From Mycobacteriaceae bacterium (lineage in GTDB: Bacteria > Actinomycetota > Actinomycetes > Mycobacteriales > Mycobacteriaceae), in the NCBI GenBank assembly GCA_028726465.1, contig JAQYQB010000014.1, positions 1 to 64,000 on the forward strand: a stretch of 64,000 bases of DNA, given 5' to 3'. A program made the translations under genes and the position numbers. This document shows positions 1 to 9,222 of this stretch, one piece after another. The notes under the pieces were generated by a model that saw only the letters and a program-made list of their open reading frames with translations, ran no database searches and was not told the origin of the DNA. Positions within the stretch are counted from its first letter, which is position 1; each line of letters begins with the position of its first letter.

Positions 1-32
1 CTCCTGTTCGCGTGCCCGCGCCTCGGTGGGCA

Positions 33-41
33 TTATCCACA
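33..41 (+). promoter_or_regulatory. DnaA-box sequence in left HNH repeat
   Basis: TTATCCACA, identical to the high-affinity E. coli DnaA box. It lies in non-coding DNA beside a hairpin. Binding by DnaA is inferred only. Confidence 0.45.
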
Positions 42-69
42 GCCCCCGCCCGGTGCGGGGGCCATTTTT
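42..69 (+). terminator. Rho-independent terminator at outer end of left HNH repeat
   Basis: Perfect 8-bp stem GCCCCCGC/GCGGGGGC with a 5-nt loop, followed by five T. It would end transcription entering from a gene left of the window. The same hairpin in the right copy lies just after the TetR gene that ends at 59086. Confidence 0.75.
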
Positions 70-201
70 GTGCCTAACGATGCCTCCCTGCCGCTACCTG
101 GTCACGTTGCTCCATTTTTCGGCCCTTAGGCAGGTGGCGCCGTAAAAACGGGCGTTTTCTGCTGTTTCGGGCCGCGTGCAGGATGGTTACTGTGCTCCGA
201 G

Positions 202-210
202 TTATCCACA
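202..210 (+). promoter_or_regulatory. Second DnaA-box sequence in left HNH repeat
   Basis: TTATCCACA again, in the same orientation as the box at 33-41 and 54 nt before the HNH start codon. Function inferred only. Confidence 0.45.
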
Positions 211-250
211 GATCGGGTTTCCGGGCCTTGTAGGGGTTGACGTGTGCTTC

Positions 251-256
251 TAGCGT
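251..256 (+). promoter_or_regulatory. Putative -10 element of left HNH gene (leaderless)
   Basis: TAGCGT followed by 7 nt and then ATG at 264. There is no Shine-Dalgarno sequence, so transcription probably begins at the start codon. Confidence 0.5.
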
Positions 257-263
257 GTGGGGC

Positions 264-1268
264 ATGACGACGACAGCCATGGACACTTTGAAAGCAGCGC
301 ACGCAATCTTCGCGGACGGGATCCAGTATTTGGGCCTGTGCCGCGAGTTGAGCCTGCCTGCCCTGAAGGCTGTCATGTCGGATGTTGCCGCCGCAGCGCA
401 CCATCGCGCGTGCCAGACGTTCTTCGGGCACACGACCTACACGCGCAAGCAAGCCGCCGCCCGCCGGGGTGCCGCAGAATCCGGACACCACCTGGACACG
501 TTGCTGGTGCTGGACAACGCCTTCCGCCGGGTACGCCACAAGGACCACGCCTGGGCGATGCTCATAGAACTCTGCAACACCCCCGGCACCACCAAGCAGC
601 TGCGCCGGTTGGCCAACCAGAAAGTCCTGGAGCTTAACCGCCCGGCACCGCCGACCGAAGGCGTGCGCGTGACCCGCCGCAAAGACGGACCGAGTACTTT
701 TTCTATCACCGGCGACCCTGAGCTGGTGGAAAACCTCTGGGCGTCAATTAAGACCATCCCGGATGTCGAGGCCCTGTTTAGCGGCGGACTGGAGAAGCAG
801 CCGAAGGCCACGCACGTGGTCATCTCCCTGCCCGACTGGGTGCGCATCTTGTCCGGCGACGGGGACGAGATCACCCTGCAGCTAACCAACGGGACCACTA
901 TGACAGGTGCCGAGTACGTCCGCCAATGCCTGCTGGATGCCGGCCTGGCCACGCTGGTGGATCCGCGGCGGGGTCCGGTCAACCAGTACCGCTTCCAGCG
1001 CCACGCCTCACCGAAGCAGAAGGACATGGCCAAGGCCGAGACCACCACCTGCGCGTGGCCAAACTGCCGCAAGCCGACCGATGAGTGCCAGGTCCACCAC
1101 ATCCACCCGTGGGCCGACGGCGGTGAGACCAACCAGGAGAACCTGACGCTACTGTGTGAGTTCCATAATTCCTGGAATGATGACGACCCGGCCTACCCCA
1201 GACACGGGAGGGTCAACCGAAGACACGGCAAGGTGACATGGGACCCGCCCTGGGGCGGCGGCCCCTAG
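264..1268 (+). CDS. HNH endonuclease domain protein, 13E12-repeat type (copy 1)
   Basis: A 334-residue protein with a long N-terminal helical region and a C-terminal HNH nuclease domain. The HNH part shows CAWPNC, then HHIHPW, GGETNQENLTLLC and EFHN, giving paired cysteines and the catalytic histidine. I chose ATG 264 because a -10-like hexamer stands 7 nt upstream and the paralogue at 57795-58802 diverges before this point; a TTG at 237 is also open. The paralogue differs at about a dozen residues plus one inserted codon. In M. tuberculosis such proteins lie in multicopy REP13E12 repeats, one of which is a prophage attachment site. The physiological substrate is unknown. Confidence 0.85.
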   Translation: MTTTAMDTLKAAHAIFADGIQYLGLCRELSLPALKAVMSDVAAAAHHRACQTFFGHTTYTRKQAAARRGAAESGHHLDTLLVLDNAFRRVRHKDHAWAMLIELCNTPGTTKQLRRLANQKVLELNRPAPPTEGVRVTRRKDGPSTFSITGDPELVENLWASIKTIPDVEALFSGGLEKQPKATHVVISLPDWVRILSGDGDEITLQLTNGTTMTGAEYVRQCLLDAGLATLVDPRRGPVNQYRFQRHASPKQKDMAKAETTTCAWPNCRKPTDECQVHHIHPWADGGETNQENLTLLCEFHNSWNDDDPAYPRHGRVNRRHGKVTWDPPWGGGP

Positions 1269-1359
1269 ACCCGCCACGAGACCAGGCTGCGAGGGGACAC
1301 CACCAGGAACAAGGCCAGCGACCCCACGACCTCCGGGCCACAAGGAACAAACCCAGCAG

Positions 1360-1399
1360 AAACACGCAAAAGGCGCCACGGACCACGTCCGTAGCGCCT
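1360..1399 (-). terminator. Hairpin terminator at inner end of left HNH repeat
   Basis: Stem of 13 bp with one mismatch (1371-1383 with 1387-1399) and a 3-nt loop. On the minus strand it is followed by TTTT and further T-rich sequence. It acts as a second terminator after rpsP and is copied in the right repeat. Confidence 0.75.
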
Positions 1400-1412
1400 A
1401 CTCGGCGTGCCA

Positions 1413-1451
1413 AAACGAAAAATCCCGCCAACCTCGCGGGGTTGGCGGGAT
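1413..1451 (-). terminator. rpsP terminator
   Basis: Inverted repeat with 11-bp arms (1422-1432 and 1441-1451), followed on the minus strand by TTTTTCGTTTT. It sits 16 nt after the rpsP stop codon and just outside the HNH repeat. Confidence 0.9.
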
Positions 1452-1466
1452 GAAAGCTACTGAGGA

Positions 1467-1991
1467 TTACTCAGCGGACTCCTCGGAGGAAGCCTCGCCC
1501 TCGGCCTCAGACTCGGAGGCAGCCTCGGCGGCTTCGGCAGCCTCAGCGGCGGCCTTCTCTTCTGCTTCCTTCTCGGCAGCAGCCTTAGCCTCGGCCTCTT
1601 CCTTGGCCTTCTTCTTCTTTTCGGTGATGGCCTCGATGGTCGGGCCGTTGTTGGCCTCAGCCAGAGCAGCGTTGAACAGGTCCAGCTTGGACGGCTTCTC
1701 CTCGGCCACCTTCAGGGTGCCCTCGGCGCCCGGCAGGCCCTTGTGCTTCTGCCAGTCGCCGGTGACCTTCAGCAGCGCCAGAACCGGCTCGGTCGGCTGG
1801 GCGCCGACGGACAGCCAGTACTGAACGCGCTCGGAATCGATGTCGATCAGGGACGGCTCCTGCTTCGGCTGGTAGATACCGATGTTCTCGATAACCTTAC
1901 CGTTGCGGCGGGTGCGGGAATCCGCGATGACAACGCGGTAGTGAGCGGTGCGGATCTTGCCCAACCGCTGCAGCTTAATCTTGACAGCCAT
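1467..1991 (-). CDS. rpsP: 30S ribosomal protein S16
   Basis: Structural protein of the small ribosomal subunit. The first 80 or so residues are a typical S16 ([12 protein letters not shown], then RIVVADSR-like and IGIYQP stretches). The protein is 174 residues, about twice the core length, because of an Ala/Glu-rich acidic tail with a lysine cluster; long S16 tails are known in mycobacteria and corynebacteria. AAAGGAG stands 7 nt before ATG 1991. rpsP normally leads an operon with rimM and trmD, but here two terminators follow it and rimM-trmD lie at 60.3 kb on the other strand. Confidence 0.97.
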   Translation of the reverse strand: MAVKIKLQRLGKIRTAHYRVVIADSRTRRNGKVIENIGIYQPKQEPSLIDIDSERVQYWLSVGAQPTEPVLALLKVTGDWQKHKGLPGAEGTLKVAEEKPSKLDLFNAALAEANNGPTIEAITEKKKKAKEEAEAKAAAEKEAEEKAAAEAAEAAEAASESEAEGEASSEESAE

Positions 1992-2286
1992 GTGAGGCTC
2001 CTTTACTTAAGTCACTGGGCAGTTCAGACACCCGCCGCTTGCCAGCGGGCCGGTTCAACCCTTGGGTTTTTAGCTGCGCGTGACTACCGGCCGACCGTAG
2101 ACGGGAACGGGTTTACGCAGCAACCCCAGACACATTACTGGATAAACCCCCGAAAAACGAAATCCCAACGCGCCGTAGGGCACGTTGATGTGGACTCTAG
2201 GCTGGGACAGAGTAACCTACTAAGCGTCCGTGCCCGCAGACTCGGGCCAAAGTCGCACGTCAAAGAATGAAACGCGAATAGAGTTT
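1992..2286. promoter_or_regulatory. Divergent promoter region rpsP / acyltransferase
   Basis: Intergenic DNA of 295 nt between two divergently read genes. It contains the rpsP Shine-Dalgarno sequence and, around 2198-2203, TAGGCT on the plus strand as a possible -10 for the acyltransferase. I see no small gene or riboswitch here. Confidence 0.5.
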
Positions 2287-4458
2287 ATGTCACAGGATTC
2301 CCCACGCAGTTTTCAGTACCGGTACGACCTCGACGGTCTCCGCGGTATTGCCATCGGTCTGGTGGTTATCTACCACGTGTTCGTCGGTCGTGTCTCCGGC
2401 GGCGTGGACGTCTTCTTGCTGCTCTCCGGCTATTTCTTCCTCGGCTCCCAGTTGCGCTATGTGACAAAGCCGAACGCCACCTTTAACCCCTGGTGGCCCA
2501 TCTGGCGTACCTTGCGCCGCCTCGTGCCGGCCCTCGCACTGGTCATTGCGGTGACCTACCTGCTGGTGTATTTCTGGACGCCGCAGCTGATGCGCATCGA
2601 GCTGACCCAGCAGATCACAGCCACGATGCTCTACTACCAGAACTGGGAGCTAGCCTCCCAGAACGCCGACTACGCGGCCGCCGCGGCGGACACCTCCCCG
2701 CTGCAGCACATGTGGTCGATGTCGGTGCAGGGCCAGTTTTACCTGCTGGGTATCGCTTTCGCCCTGATTCTGGGCGCCGTTATGCGCTGGCGGGGCCGGT
2801 CCAGCAAGGTCAACGCGGTGGCGGGCCCGATCCTCATCGTGGTCACCATCGCCTCCTTCGCCTACGCCAGCCGATTCGGCTTCTTTGGCACCCCGGAAAA
2901 CTACTACTCGACCTTCTCCCGCGCCTGGGAGCTGACCTTGGGCGCGGTGCTCGCCATCTACGGCCATCGCATCCGCATCCCGCAGCGCCTGTCCGACGTC
3001 GTCACCGGCTTGGGCCTGCTGCTGCTGATGTTCACCGGCGCGGCCATCGCGGATTCCACCGCCTACCCGGGCCCGCTGTCCCTGATTCCGCTGGGCGGCG
3101 CCGTCCTCATCATCATCGGCGGGGGCGGCCGCATCTCCCGCGCGATGGCGTCCAAGCCGGCCCGCTGGCTCGGCGATGTCGCCTATTCCCTCTACCTGTG
3201 GCACTGGCCGCTGCTCATCCTGTCCACCTCGGCGCTCGGCATGGATCGCCCGGCCTGGTGGCTGGGCGCCATCATCATCGCCCTGTCCCTCGTGCTTGCC
3301 GATGCCACCCACCGCTTCATCGAGGCCCCCTTGCGGCAGCATCGCAAGCGCCCGCTGGCCGACGACATGCCCGTCAACAAGGCCCTAGCGACCATGCGGG
3401 AAAAGGTCGGCGCCCTGCGCGCGGCCGGCGGCGTGGCGGCGACCGCCCTGGTCATCGCCCTGCTGTCCGTGCACCCGTGGTTCAAGTCGACCCTCGACAG
3501 CGAGGAGGCCGAGTACTTGGACCCGGCCCTCTACCCCGGCGTGATGGCCCTGATGGGCCAGGACGTGCCGGATAACCAGCCGGTCAAGCCCGACCCGGTG
3601 CGCGTGGGCAGCATGGTCCCGCCGGTGGCCTACCAGCACTGCTTCGTCCCAGACACCGAGCCCGGCGACTCCTTCTTCGAGATCGACAAGGACGGCAACC
3701 CGTGTATTTTCGGCGACCCGGATTCCGACGTCGAGGTCTACCTGGTGGGCGGCTCCCACGCGGAGCAATACGCCTCCGCCATCGACTCGCTGGGCAAGGA
3801 GATGAACTTCAAGGTCGTGCCGCTGCTGCGCCAGGACTGCCCCATTGAGCTGGGCGACGAGCTCACCGTCACCCCGGACTGCGCCCAGTGGTCCGAGCTG
3901 GCCACCGAGCGCATCCTCGATGCCGACCCCGACCTGGTCATCTCGAATACCACGCGCCCGATGGGCGAGCACGGCATCGGCCCGGACGTCGTGCCGGCCG
4001 GCTACGAGCGCTTCTGGGAAGTCCTGGCCGACAACGAGATCCCGTTCCTGGGCCTGCGCGAGAACCCGTGGGGCTTTGACGAGAACTTCAACCCCATCGA
4101 GTTCGATGAGTGCTACGTGGCCAACGAAGACGCCATCGGCTGCGGTACGACCCGCGAGCAGAACTACCAGCCGGTCGACCCTTCGGCGGGCATCCTGGCG
4201 CAGTGGCCGAACATGATCGCGGTGGATACCTCCGACTGGTACTGCGACGAAGAACAGTGCCCGGTCGTTATCGGCAACGTCATGGTCTACCGCGACATGC
4301 ACCACATCTCCAACGCCTACGCGATGTCCATGAAGCCGCTGCTGGAGGACCTCATCGCGCCCTTCCTGGCCGGCGAGCCGCAGCAGCAAGAAGCTCCGGC
4401 CCCGCTCGTGCCAGAGGTCGAAGCGGAGCCGGAGCCGGCGGAGGAAATCTACTACTAG
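2287..4458 (+). CDS. Membrane O-acyltransferase (OafA type) with C-terminal SGNH domain
   Basis: A 723-residue protein. The N-terminal half is an acyltransferase-3 membrane domain of about ten helices beginning YRYDLDGLRGIA, with HMWSMSVQGQFY in an early loop. The C-terminal half lies outside the membrane and looks like an SGNH esterase-type domain: GGSHA with Ser490 as likely nucleophile, and DMHHIS with Asp670 and His673 as the rest of the triad. Such proteins move acyl (often acetyl) groups onto envelope glycans. The tail is rich in Pro and Glu. ATG 2287 is chosen because the family motif starts 14 residues later; GTG 2230 is also open. The stop codon abuts the convergent ffh with no terminator between. 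Confidence 0.85.
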   Translation: MSQDSPRSFQYRYDLDGLRGIAIGLVVIYHVFVGRVSGGVDVFLLLSGYFFLGSQLRYVTKPNATFNPWWPIWRTLRRLVPALALVIAVTYLLVYFWTPQLMRIELTQQITATMLYYQNWELASQNADYAAAAADTSPLQHMWSMSVQGQFYLLGIAFALILGAVMRWRGRSSKVNAVAGPILIVVTIASFAYASRFGFFGTPENYYSTFSRAWELTLGAVLAIYGHRIRIPQRLSDVVTGLGLLLLMFTGAAIADSTAYPGPLSLIPLGGAVLIIIGGGGRISRAMASKPARWLGDVAYSLYLWHWPLLILSTSALGMDRPAWWLGAIIIALSLVLADATHRFIEAPLRQHRKRPLADDMPVNKALATMREKVGALRAAGGVAATALVIALLSVHPWFKSTLDSEEAEYLDPALYPGVMALMGQDVPDNQPVKPDPVRVGSMVPPVAYQHCFVPDTEPGDSFFEIDKDGNPCIFGDPDSDVEVYLVGGSHAEQYASAIDSLGKEMNFKVVPLLRQDCPIELGDELTVTPDCAQWSELATERILDADPDLVISNTTRPMGEHGIGPDVVPAGYERFWEVLADNEIPFLGLRENPWGFDENFNPIEFDECYVANEDAIGCGTTREQNYQPVDPSAGILAQWPNMIAVDTSDWYCDEEQCPVVIGNVMVYRDMHHISNAYAMSMKPLLEDLIAPFLAGEPQQQEAPAPLVPEVEAEPEPAEEIYY

Positions 4459-6081
4459 CTACGTCTTCTTGCCTTGACCGAAGTCAAGGTTGTTGAGGTC
4501 GATGTTTTCCATGCCCTTGGGCATGCCCGGCATCCCGGACATACCCGGCATGCCACCGCCGCCCATCTGGTTCTGCATCTTCTGCAGCTCCTCCATGGAG
4601 GGCATACCGCCCGGCATGCCCGGCATCCCACCGGGCATCCCGGAGCGCTGGCGGCCGCCGCCCTTGCCCTTCTTGCGCTTGCCGTTTTTGCCCTTGCGGC
4701 CCTTGGGCTTCTTCTTCGTCGCGGAGCGCGAGCCGCCGCCCATGCCGAACTGGCCGGCCATCTTCGTCATCATCTTCTTGGCCTGCTCGAAGCGCTCGAT
4801 GAGCTGGTTGATGTCGGAGACCTTCACGCCGGAGCCGTTGGCGATACGCTTGCGACGCGACGCGTTGAGGATCTTCGGGTCCTCGCGCTCGGCCGGGGTC
4901 ATGCCGCGGATGATGGCCTGGATGCGGTCGAGCTGCTTCTCGTCGACCATGTCGGCCATCTCGTTCATCTGCTTGCCGCCGGGCATCATCTTCAGCAGGT
5001 TGCCGATGGGCCCCATCTTGCGGATCATCAGCAGCTGATCCAAGAAGTCGTTCAGGGTCAGCTCGCCGCTGCCCATCTTGGCCGCGGCCTCCTCGGCCTT
5101 CTGCTGGTCGAGGGTGGACTCGGCCTGCTCGATGAGCGAGAGCATGTCGCCCATGCCCAGGATGCGGCTGGCCATGCGCTCTGGGTGGAAGACGTCGAAA
5201 TCGGCGAGCTTCTCGCCCGTGGAGGCGTACAGGATGGGCTTGCCGGTGACCTCGCGGATGGACAGGGCGGCGCCACCGCGGGCGTCGCCGTCCAGCTTGG
5301 TCAGCACGACGCCGGTGAAGTCGACGCCGTCGCGGAAGGCCTCGGCGGTCTGGACGGCGTCCTGACCAATCATCGAGTCGATGACAAACAGGACCTCGTC
5401 CGGGTTGACGGCGTCGCGGATGTTGCGCGCCTGGGTCATCAGGGTCTCGTCGATGCCCAGTCGGCCGGCGGTATCGATAATCACCACGTCGTGCTGCGCG
5501 CGCTGTGCCTCCGCGATGCCGTCGCGCGCGACCTGCACCGGGTCGCCGTGGGAGGTGCCCATCTCGTGGTCGTGGGAGTCCAGGGACGTGCCCGGGTCTG
5601 GGGCAAAGGTCTTCACGCCGGCGCGCTCGCCGACGATCTGCAGCTGCTGGACCGCGCCTGGGCGTTGGAGGTCACAGGCCACCAGCATGGGAGTGTGGCC
5701 ATCCTTTTCCAGGTGCTTGGCGAGCTTGCCGGCCAGGGTGGTCTTACCGGCACCCTGCAGGCCGGCGAGCATAATGACCGTCGGCGGGTTCTTCGCCAGG
5801 TTCAACCGGCGAGTCTCGCCGCCCAGGATCTCAACCAGCTCTTCGTTGACGATCTTGATGACCTGCTGGGCCGGGTTGAGTGCCTCGGAGACTTCCGCAC
5901 CGGCCGCGCGGGCCTTGATTCGCTTGATGAACCCGCGGACTACCGTCAGGGAGACGTCCGCCTCCAGCAGCGCGAGGCGGATTTCGCGCGCGGTGGCGTT
6001 GATGTCTGCCTCGGTCAGCTTGCCTTTTCCACGCAGCCCTTTAAGGGCTGATTGCAAGCGATCGGACAATGACTCAAACAC
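4459..6081 (-). CDS. ffh: Signal recognition particle protein Ffh (SRP54)
   Basis: GTPase of the signal recognition particle; it binds 4.5S RNA and signal peptides and docks with FtsY at the membrane. N domain at about residues 1-95, then the G domain with P-loop GLQGAGKTT at 107-115, DTAGR and TKLDGDARGG, then the methionine-rich M domain. The C-terminal tail is unusual: a basic stretch and GMPGGMPGM repeats. At 540 residues it is longer than most Ffh proteins because of this tail. GTG start at 6081 with GGAGAG 9 nt upstream. It follows glnD in the same direction after 48 nt. Confidence 0.97.
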   Translation of the reverse strand: MFESLSDRLQSALKGLRGKGKLTEADINATAREIRLALLEADVSLTVVRGFIKRIKARAAGAEVSEALNPAQQVIKIVNEELVEILGGETRRLNLAKNPPTVIMLAGLQGAGKTTLAGKLAKHLEKDGHTPMLVACDLQRPGAVQQLQIVGERAGVKTFAPDPGTSLDSHDHEMGTSHGDPVQVARDGIAEAQRAQHDVVIIDTAGRLGIDETLMTQARNIRDAVNPDEVLFVIDSMIGQDAVQTAEAFRDGVDFTGVVLTKLDGDARGGAALSIREVTGKPILYASTGEKLADFDVFHPERMASRILGMGDMLSLIEQAESTLDQQKAEEAAAKMGSGELTLNDFLDQLLMIRKMGPIGNLLKMMPGGKQMNEMADMVDEKQLDRIQAIIRGMTPAEREDPKILNASRRKRIANGSGVKVSDINQLIERFEQAKKMMTKMAGQFGMGGGSRSATKKKPKGRKGKNGKRKKGKGGGRQRSGMPGGMPGMPGGMPSMEELQKMQNQMGGGGMPGMSGMPGMPKGMENIDLNNLDFGQGKKT

Positions 6082-6129
6082 GTTTCTTGGCTCTCCATTA
6101 TCTAGGGGTTATCTATTAACTCCCCCAGC

Positions 6130-8217
6130 TTAGTCGCTCGACAGGGCCGCGGTCACATTCGCGACCACCGCGGCCCGGCTCAGGCCCGAATAGGGATTGC
6201 CGCGCAGGCAGATGGTCACGATCATCGTCGCGCCCAGCGCCGCGTGCTCCATCCATTCGATCTCGGGTAGCTGGGCAATCAGCGTGCCCAGCGCCGCCCG
6301 CCGCTCGACGGTGCGCACCTCCAGCAGGCCTTCCGCGTTGAACATCGCCGTCGTGTGCCCGCCGGCAACCTGGGGCAGGCGCGAGTGCACCCCGGACTTG
6401 TAGGCCTGCAGGAAGCGGTCGATATCGCTGGCGTCCTCCCAGGACTCCTGCACCGTGCGCGCGGAAAACTCCGCGGCCAGCGCCCCGCCCGTGTATTCCA
6501 TGCGCGAGGTCACCACCGTCCACCCCAGGGCGGCCAGCAGGGCCAGGGCCTCGACGATGCCTGCCTGGTCCGCGTGCAACGACACCGTCAGCAGCTGGTT
6601 GTCGCTGTCCCGGGTGACCGTCAACTCGCTGGGAGCGGGCACCCGCGGGCGCACGTGCGGCTGCGGCACCAGGGCCTCGCGGGCGCGGCGGCTCAGCAGT
6701 CCGGCGGCGGACTCCAGGCGGGTGTTCCAGACGCCGGGGCCGGTGGACTCGGCATCGGCGCGCGTGAGCACCGCCAACAAGGACACGGTGAGCTGATCGT
6801 AGTGGCAGGCGGCCAGGAGCGCGTCGCGGGCCGCGTCCGAGGTCGGGTCCATGGTGCGGGCCAGCCGCGACAAGGTGGTGTGCTCGGCGACCAGCGTCTG
6901 CGCCCGCGACCTATCGGCCAGGTTCAGCCGCAGGCGCGCAGCCATGCGCGTTACCATCTCCGCCCCGACCAGCGCGTGCGGGCGGTCATAACCCTTGCCG
7001 ATGTCGTGGTAGAGCGCCGCCAGCAGCAAGATGTCCGGCCGCGCGACCGTCGTCCGGTCCTCGGCGCAGCGGGCCACCGTCGCCAGGCTGTGGTAGTCGA
7101 TGCTATGCGTATGGACCCGTTCGCGCGGCATCAGCCCCCGGATGTGCGACCACTCCGGCACGATCCTCTCCCACAGCCCGTGCGCGTCCATCTGGCGGAT
7201 GACCCGCGGCGTGTTGGCCGGCGAGGACAACAAGGCGAAGAAGTCGTCGGTGGCCGCGGCGGTGAAACGCTCCGGCAGGTCCGGCAGTTCGCGCAGCGTG
7301 TGCCAGACCCCCGCGGCGACCGGGCGCCCCGTGCGGGCCGCGGCCGCCCCGACGCGCAGGACCAGGGCCGGGTCTTCCAGGTTGGGGTGGCGCGACAGCG
7401 TGATATAGCCGCCGTTATCGATGACGTCGAGGTCCAGCGGCCGCCGCGGCGAGTGCGCTCCCCGCTTGCCCACCAGCCCCCGGGCCGTGGCGAGGCCGCG
7501 TTCCACCGCGCGGTCGACGCGCGTGGCGGTATCCACCAGGGTCGCGGACAGTTCGTAGCGGTCCGCATACCCCAGCTCCGCGGCTACCGATGCCGCGAAC
7601 TCCGGATCCAGCACATCGCGGCGCCGGCGCGCATGCTCGTGCAGCAGGGTGCGCACGTCGAGCAGTAGGCGGGTCTCAGCGCTCAGGTCCGGCGCGTCGC
7701 AGAGGTTACCCAACGCGAGCGCACGCAAAAGCTGGATATCGCGCAGGCCGCCGCGCCCGTTCTTCACGTCGGGCTTGGTCATCGTCGCCACGGAGCCGGA
7801 GCGGTGCCAGCGGCGGATGGCTAGGTCGATAAAGGCGTCGAAGTTGCGCTGGAGCTGGCGCCGCCAGGAGGAATAGAGGCGGGCGCGGGCGGCATCGACA
7901 AGCATTTTGGAGCCGGAAACGTGGGTGAGTTCCAGCTGGGACAGGCCGGCGGCGGTGTCTTGGGCGGCGATCTCGCCGCACTCGCGCGGGGTGCGCACCG
8001 CAAAATCCAGGTGGTAGCCCGCGTCCCAGATGGGGTTCCAGATATCGGTGGCGTCCGGGATGGGCGCGTCATCCGGACACAGCAGCATAAGATCCAGGTC
8101 GGAGCGCGGGGTCATCTCCCGGCGGGCGAAAGAACCCGTGGCGGCCAGCGCACAGCCCGGCGGGACGGGCAGGCTGCGCAGGAGCTCGACCGCGCGCTGA
8201 TAGGCGTTGTCCCGCAG
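6130..8217 (-). CDS. glnD: PII uridylyl/adenylyltransferase GlnD
   Basis: Nitrogen-signalling enzyme that modifies and demodifies the PII protein GlnK encoded just upstream; in C. glutamicum GlnD adenylylates GlnK. The frame gives 695 residues, close to the C. glutamicum protein (recalled as 692): nucleotidyltransferase motif GSFARREMTPRSDLDL near the N-terminus, then an HD domain (LYHDIGKG) and ACT-like C-terminal regions. The start is odd. ATG 8115 would cut the nucleotidyltransferase motif in half. The conserved residues upstream stay in frame back to the glnK stop, but no ATG, GTG or TTG exists before the next in-frame stop near 8360. I use CTG 8217, two nt after the glnK stop, as the likely coupled start. 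Confidence 0.85.
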   Translation of the reverse strand: MRDNAYQRAVELLRSLPVPPGCALAATGSFARREMTPRSDLDLMLLCPDDAPIPDATDIWNPIWDAGYHLDFAVRTPRECGEIAAQDTAAGLSQLELTHVSGSKMLVDAARARLYSSWRRQLQRNFDAFIDLAIRRWHRSGSVATMTKPDVKNGRGGLRDIQLLRALALGNLCDAPDLSAETRLLLDVRTLLHEHARRRRDVLDPEFAASVAAELGYADRYELSATLVDTATRVDRAVERGLATARGLVGKRGAHSPRRPLDLDVIDNGGYITLSRHPNLEDPALVLRVGAAAARTGRPVAAGVWHTLRELPDLPERFTAAATDDFFALLSSPANTPRVIRQMDAHGLWERIVPEWSHIRGLMPRERVHTHSIDYHSLATVARCAEDRTTVARPDILLLAALYHDIGKGYDRPHALVGAEMVTRMAARLRLNLADRSRAQTLVAEHTTLSRLARTMDPTSDAARDALLAACHYDQLTVSLLAVLTRADAESTGPGVWNTRLESAAGLLSRRAREALVPQPHVRPRVPAPSELTVTRDSDNQLLTVSLHADQAGIVEALALLAALGWTVVTSRMEYTGGALAAEFSARTVQESWEDASDIDRFLQAYKSGVHSRLPQVAGGHTTAMFNAEGLLEVRTVERRAALGTLIAQLPEIEWMEHAALGATMIVTICLRGNPYSGLSRAAVVANVTAALSSD

Positions 8218-8219
8218 TT

Positions 8220-8579
<360 letters not shown>

Positions 8580-8927
8580 CTACTGCTGCTTCTGCTGCTG
8601 TTGGGTGCGGAGGGCGTGCTTGACGTCGGTGATGGTCACGCCGTAGATCGAGCGGCCCATGTAGTAGGAGCCGATGGCACCGATGATCCAGACGCCGAAG
8701 CAGGCGGCGAGCGCCTTGATGAGCGACATGAAGTCGAAGCCCTCCGTGGAAAAGTCCACCACCAGTTTAGCCACGAGCAGCAGCGGGATGGCCAGACAGA
8801 TGGTCGGGCCGAGCAGGTTGACCCGCGTCAGCGCGTCCGGCGCGCGCCAGACCGCCACGGTGGTGGCCACAACCAGCACCGTGGCGACGACAACGAGTAC
8901 GGACGCCACAATTTCGTAGATAGCCAT
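8580..8927 (-). CDS. mrpG: Mrp cation/proton antiporter subunit G
   Basis: A 115-residue membrane protein with three predicted helices, PhaG/MnhG family. The sequence VNLLGPTICLAIPLL fits the family. Last gene of the Mrp set, 4 nt after mrpF. Mrp complexes exchange Na+ or other cations for H+ and need all subunits. The C-terminus ends in a Gln/Lys run. The next gene is glnK, 21 nt on. Confidence 0.9.
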   Translation of the reverse strand: MAIYEIVASVLVVVATVLVVATTVAVWRAPDALTRVNLLGPTICLAIPLLLVAKLVVDFSTEGFDFMSLIKALAACFGVWIIGAIGSYYMGRSIYGVTITDVKHALRTQQQQKQQ

Positions 8928-8931
8928 GGGG

Positions 8932-9222
8932 TTAGCGCCTTCCCTTCGAGATGATGCGGGCCATCGACAGCGTCGGCAGCACGCCGCCGGCGATGGCGGC
9001 CAGCAGCGCGATGTCGTAGGCGATGGACGAGTAGACGATGGTCGAGCGGGCCAGGAAGATGGCGAGCATGCCGTAGAAGATGAGGTCGGCGACCACCGCG
9101 CGGGTGAGCTCGTCGCGCGTGCGCAGGGTCAGCACCAGCGCGGCGAAAACGCACAGGCCCATGATGAACACGCAGGCGGCAACCAACCAGTCGAAAGCGG
9201 TAAAAGCGGATACGTCAAACAT
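8932..9222 (-). CDS. mrpF: Mrp cation/proton antiporter subunit F
   Basis: A 96-residue MnhF-type subunit with three helices. The ending GVLPTLSMARIISKGRR fits a short cytoplasmic tail. It starts one nt after the mrpE stop, so translation is probably coupled. Confidence 0.9.
   Translation of the reverse strand: MFDVSAFTAFDWLVAACVFIMGLCVFAALVLTLRTRDELTRAVVADLIFYGMLAIFLARSTIVYSSIAYDIALLAAIAGGVLPTLSMARIISKGRR

Larger units (their letters stand above)
1..1411 (+). repeat. HNH-endonuclease repeat, left copy of an inverted pair
   Basis: This block matches the reverse complement of 57689-59065 almost base for base. Position p here pairs with 59066 minus p up to the HNH start codon; the right copy then has one extra codon and lacks about 37 nt after the HNH stop codon. 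Similarity stops at 1411, where the flanks diverge. The outer end is cut by the window edge. The unit holds two DnaA-like boxes, a hairpin terminator at each end pointing inward, and one HNH gene. It resembles the REP13E12 repeats of M. tuberculosis in size and content; that parallel comes from memory. Confidence 0.9.

Noticed and set aside
6130..8115. glnD starting at ATG 8115
   Set aside because: This start would remove the GSFARRE half of the nucleotidyltransferase motif that is intact in the DNA upstream.
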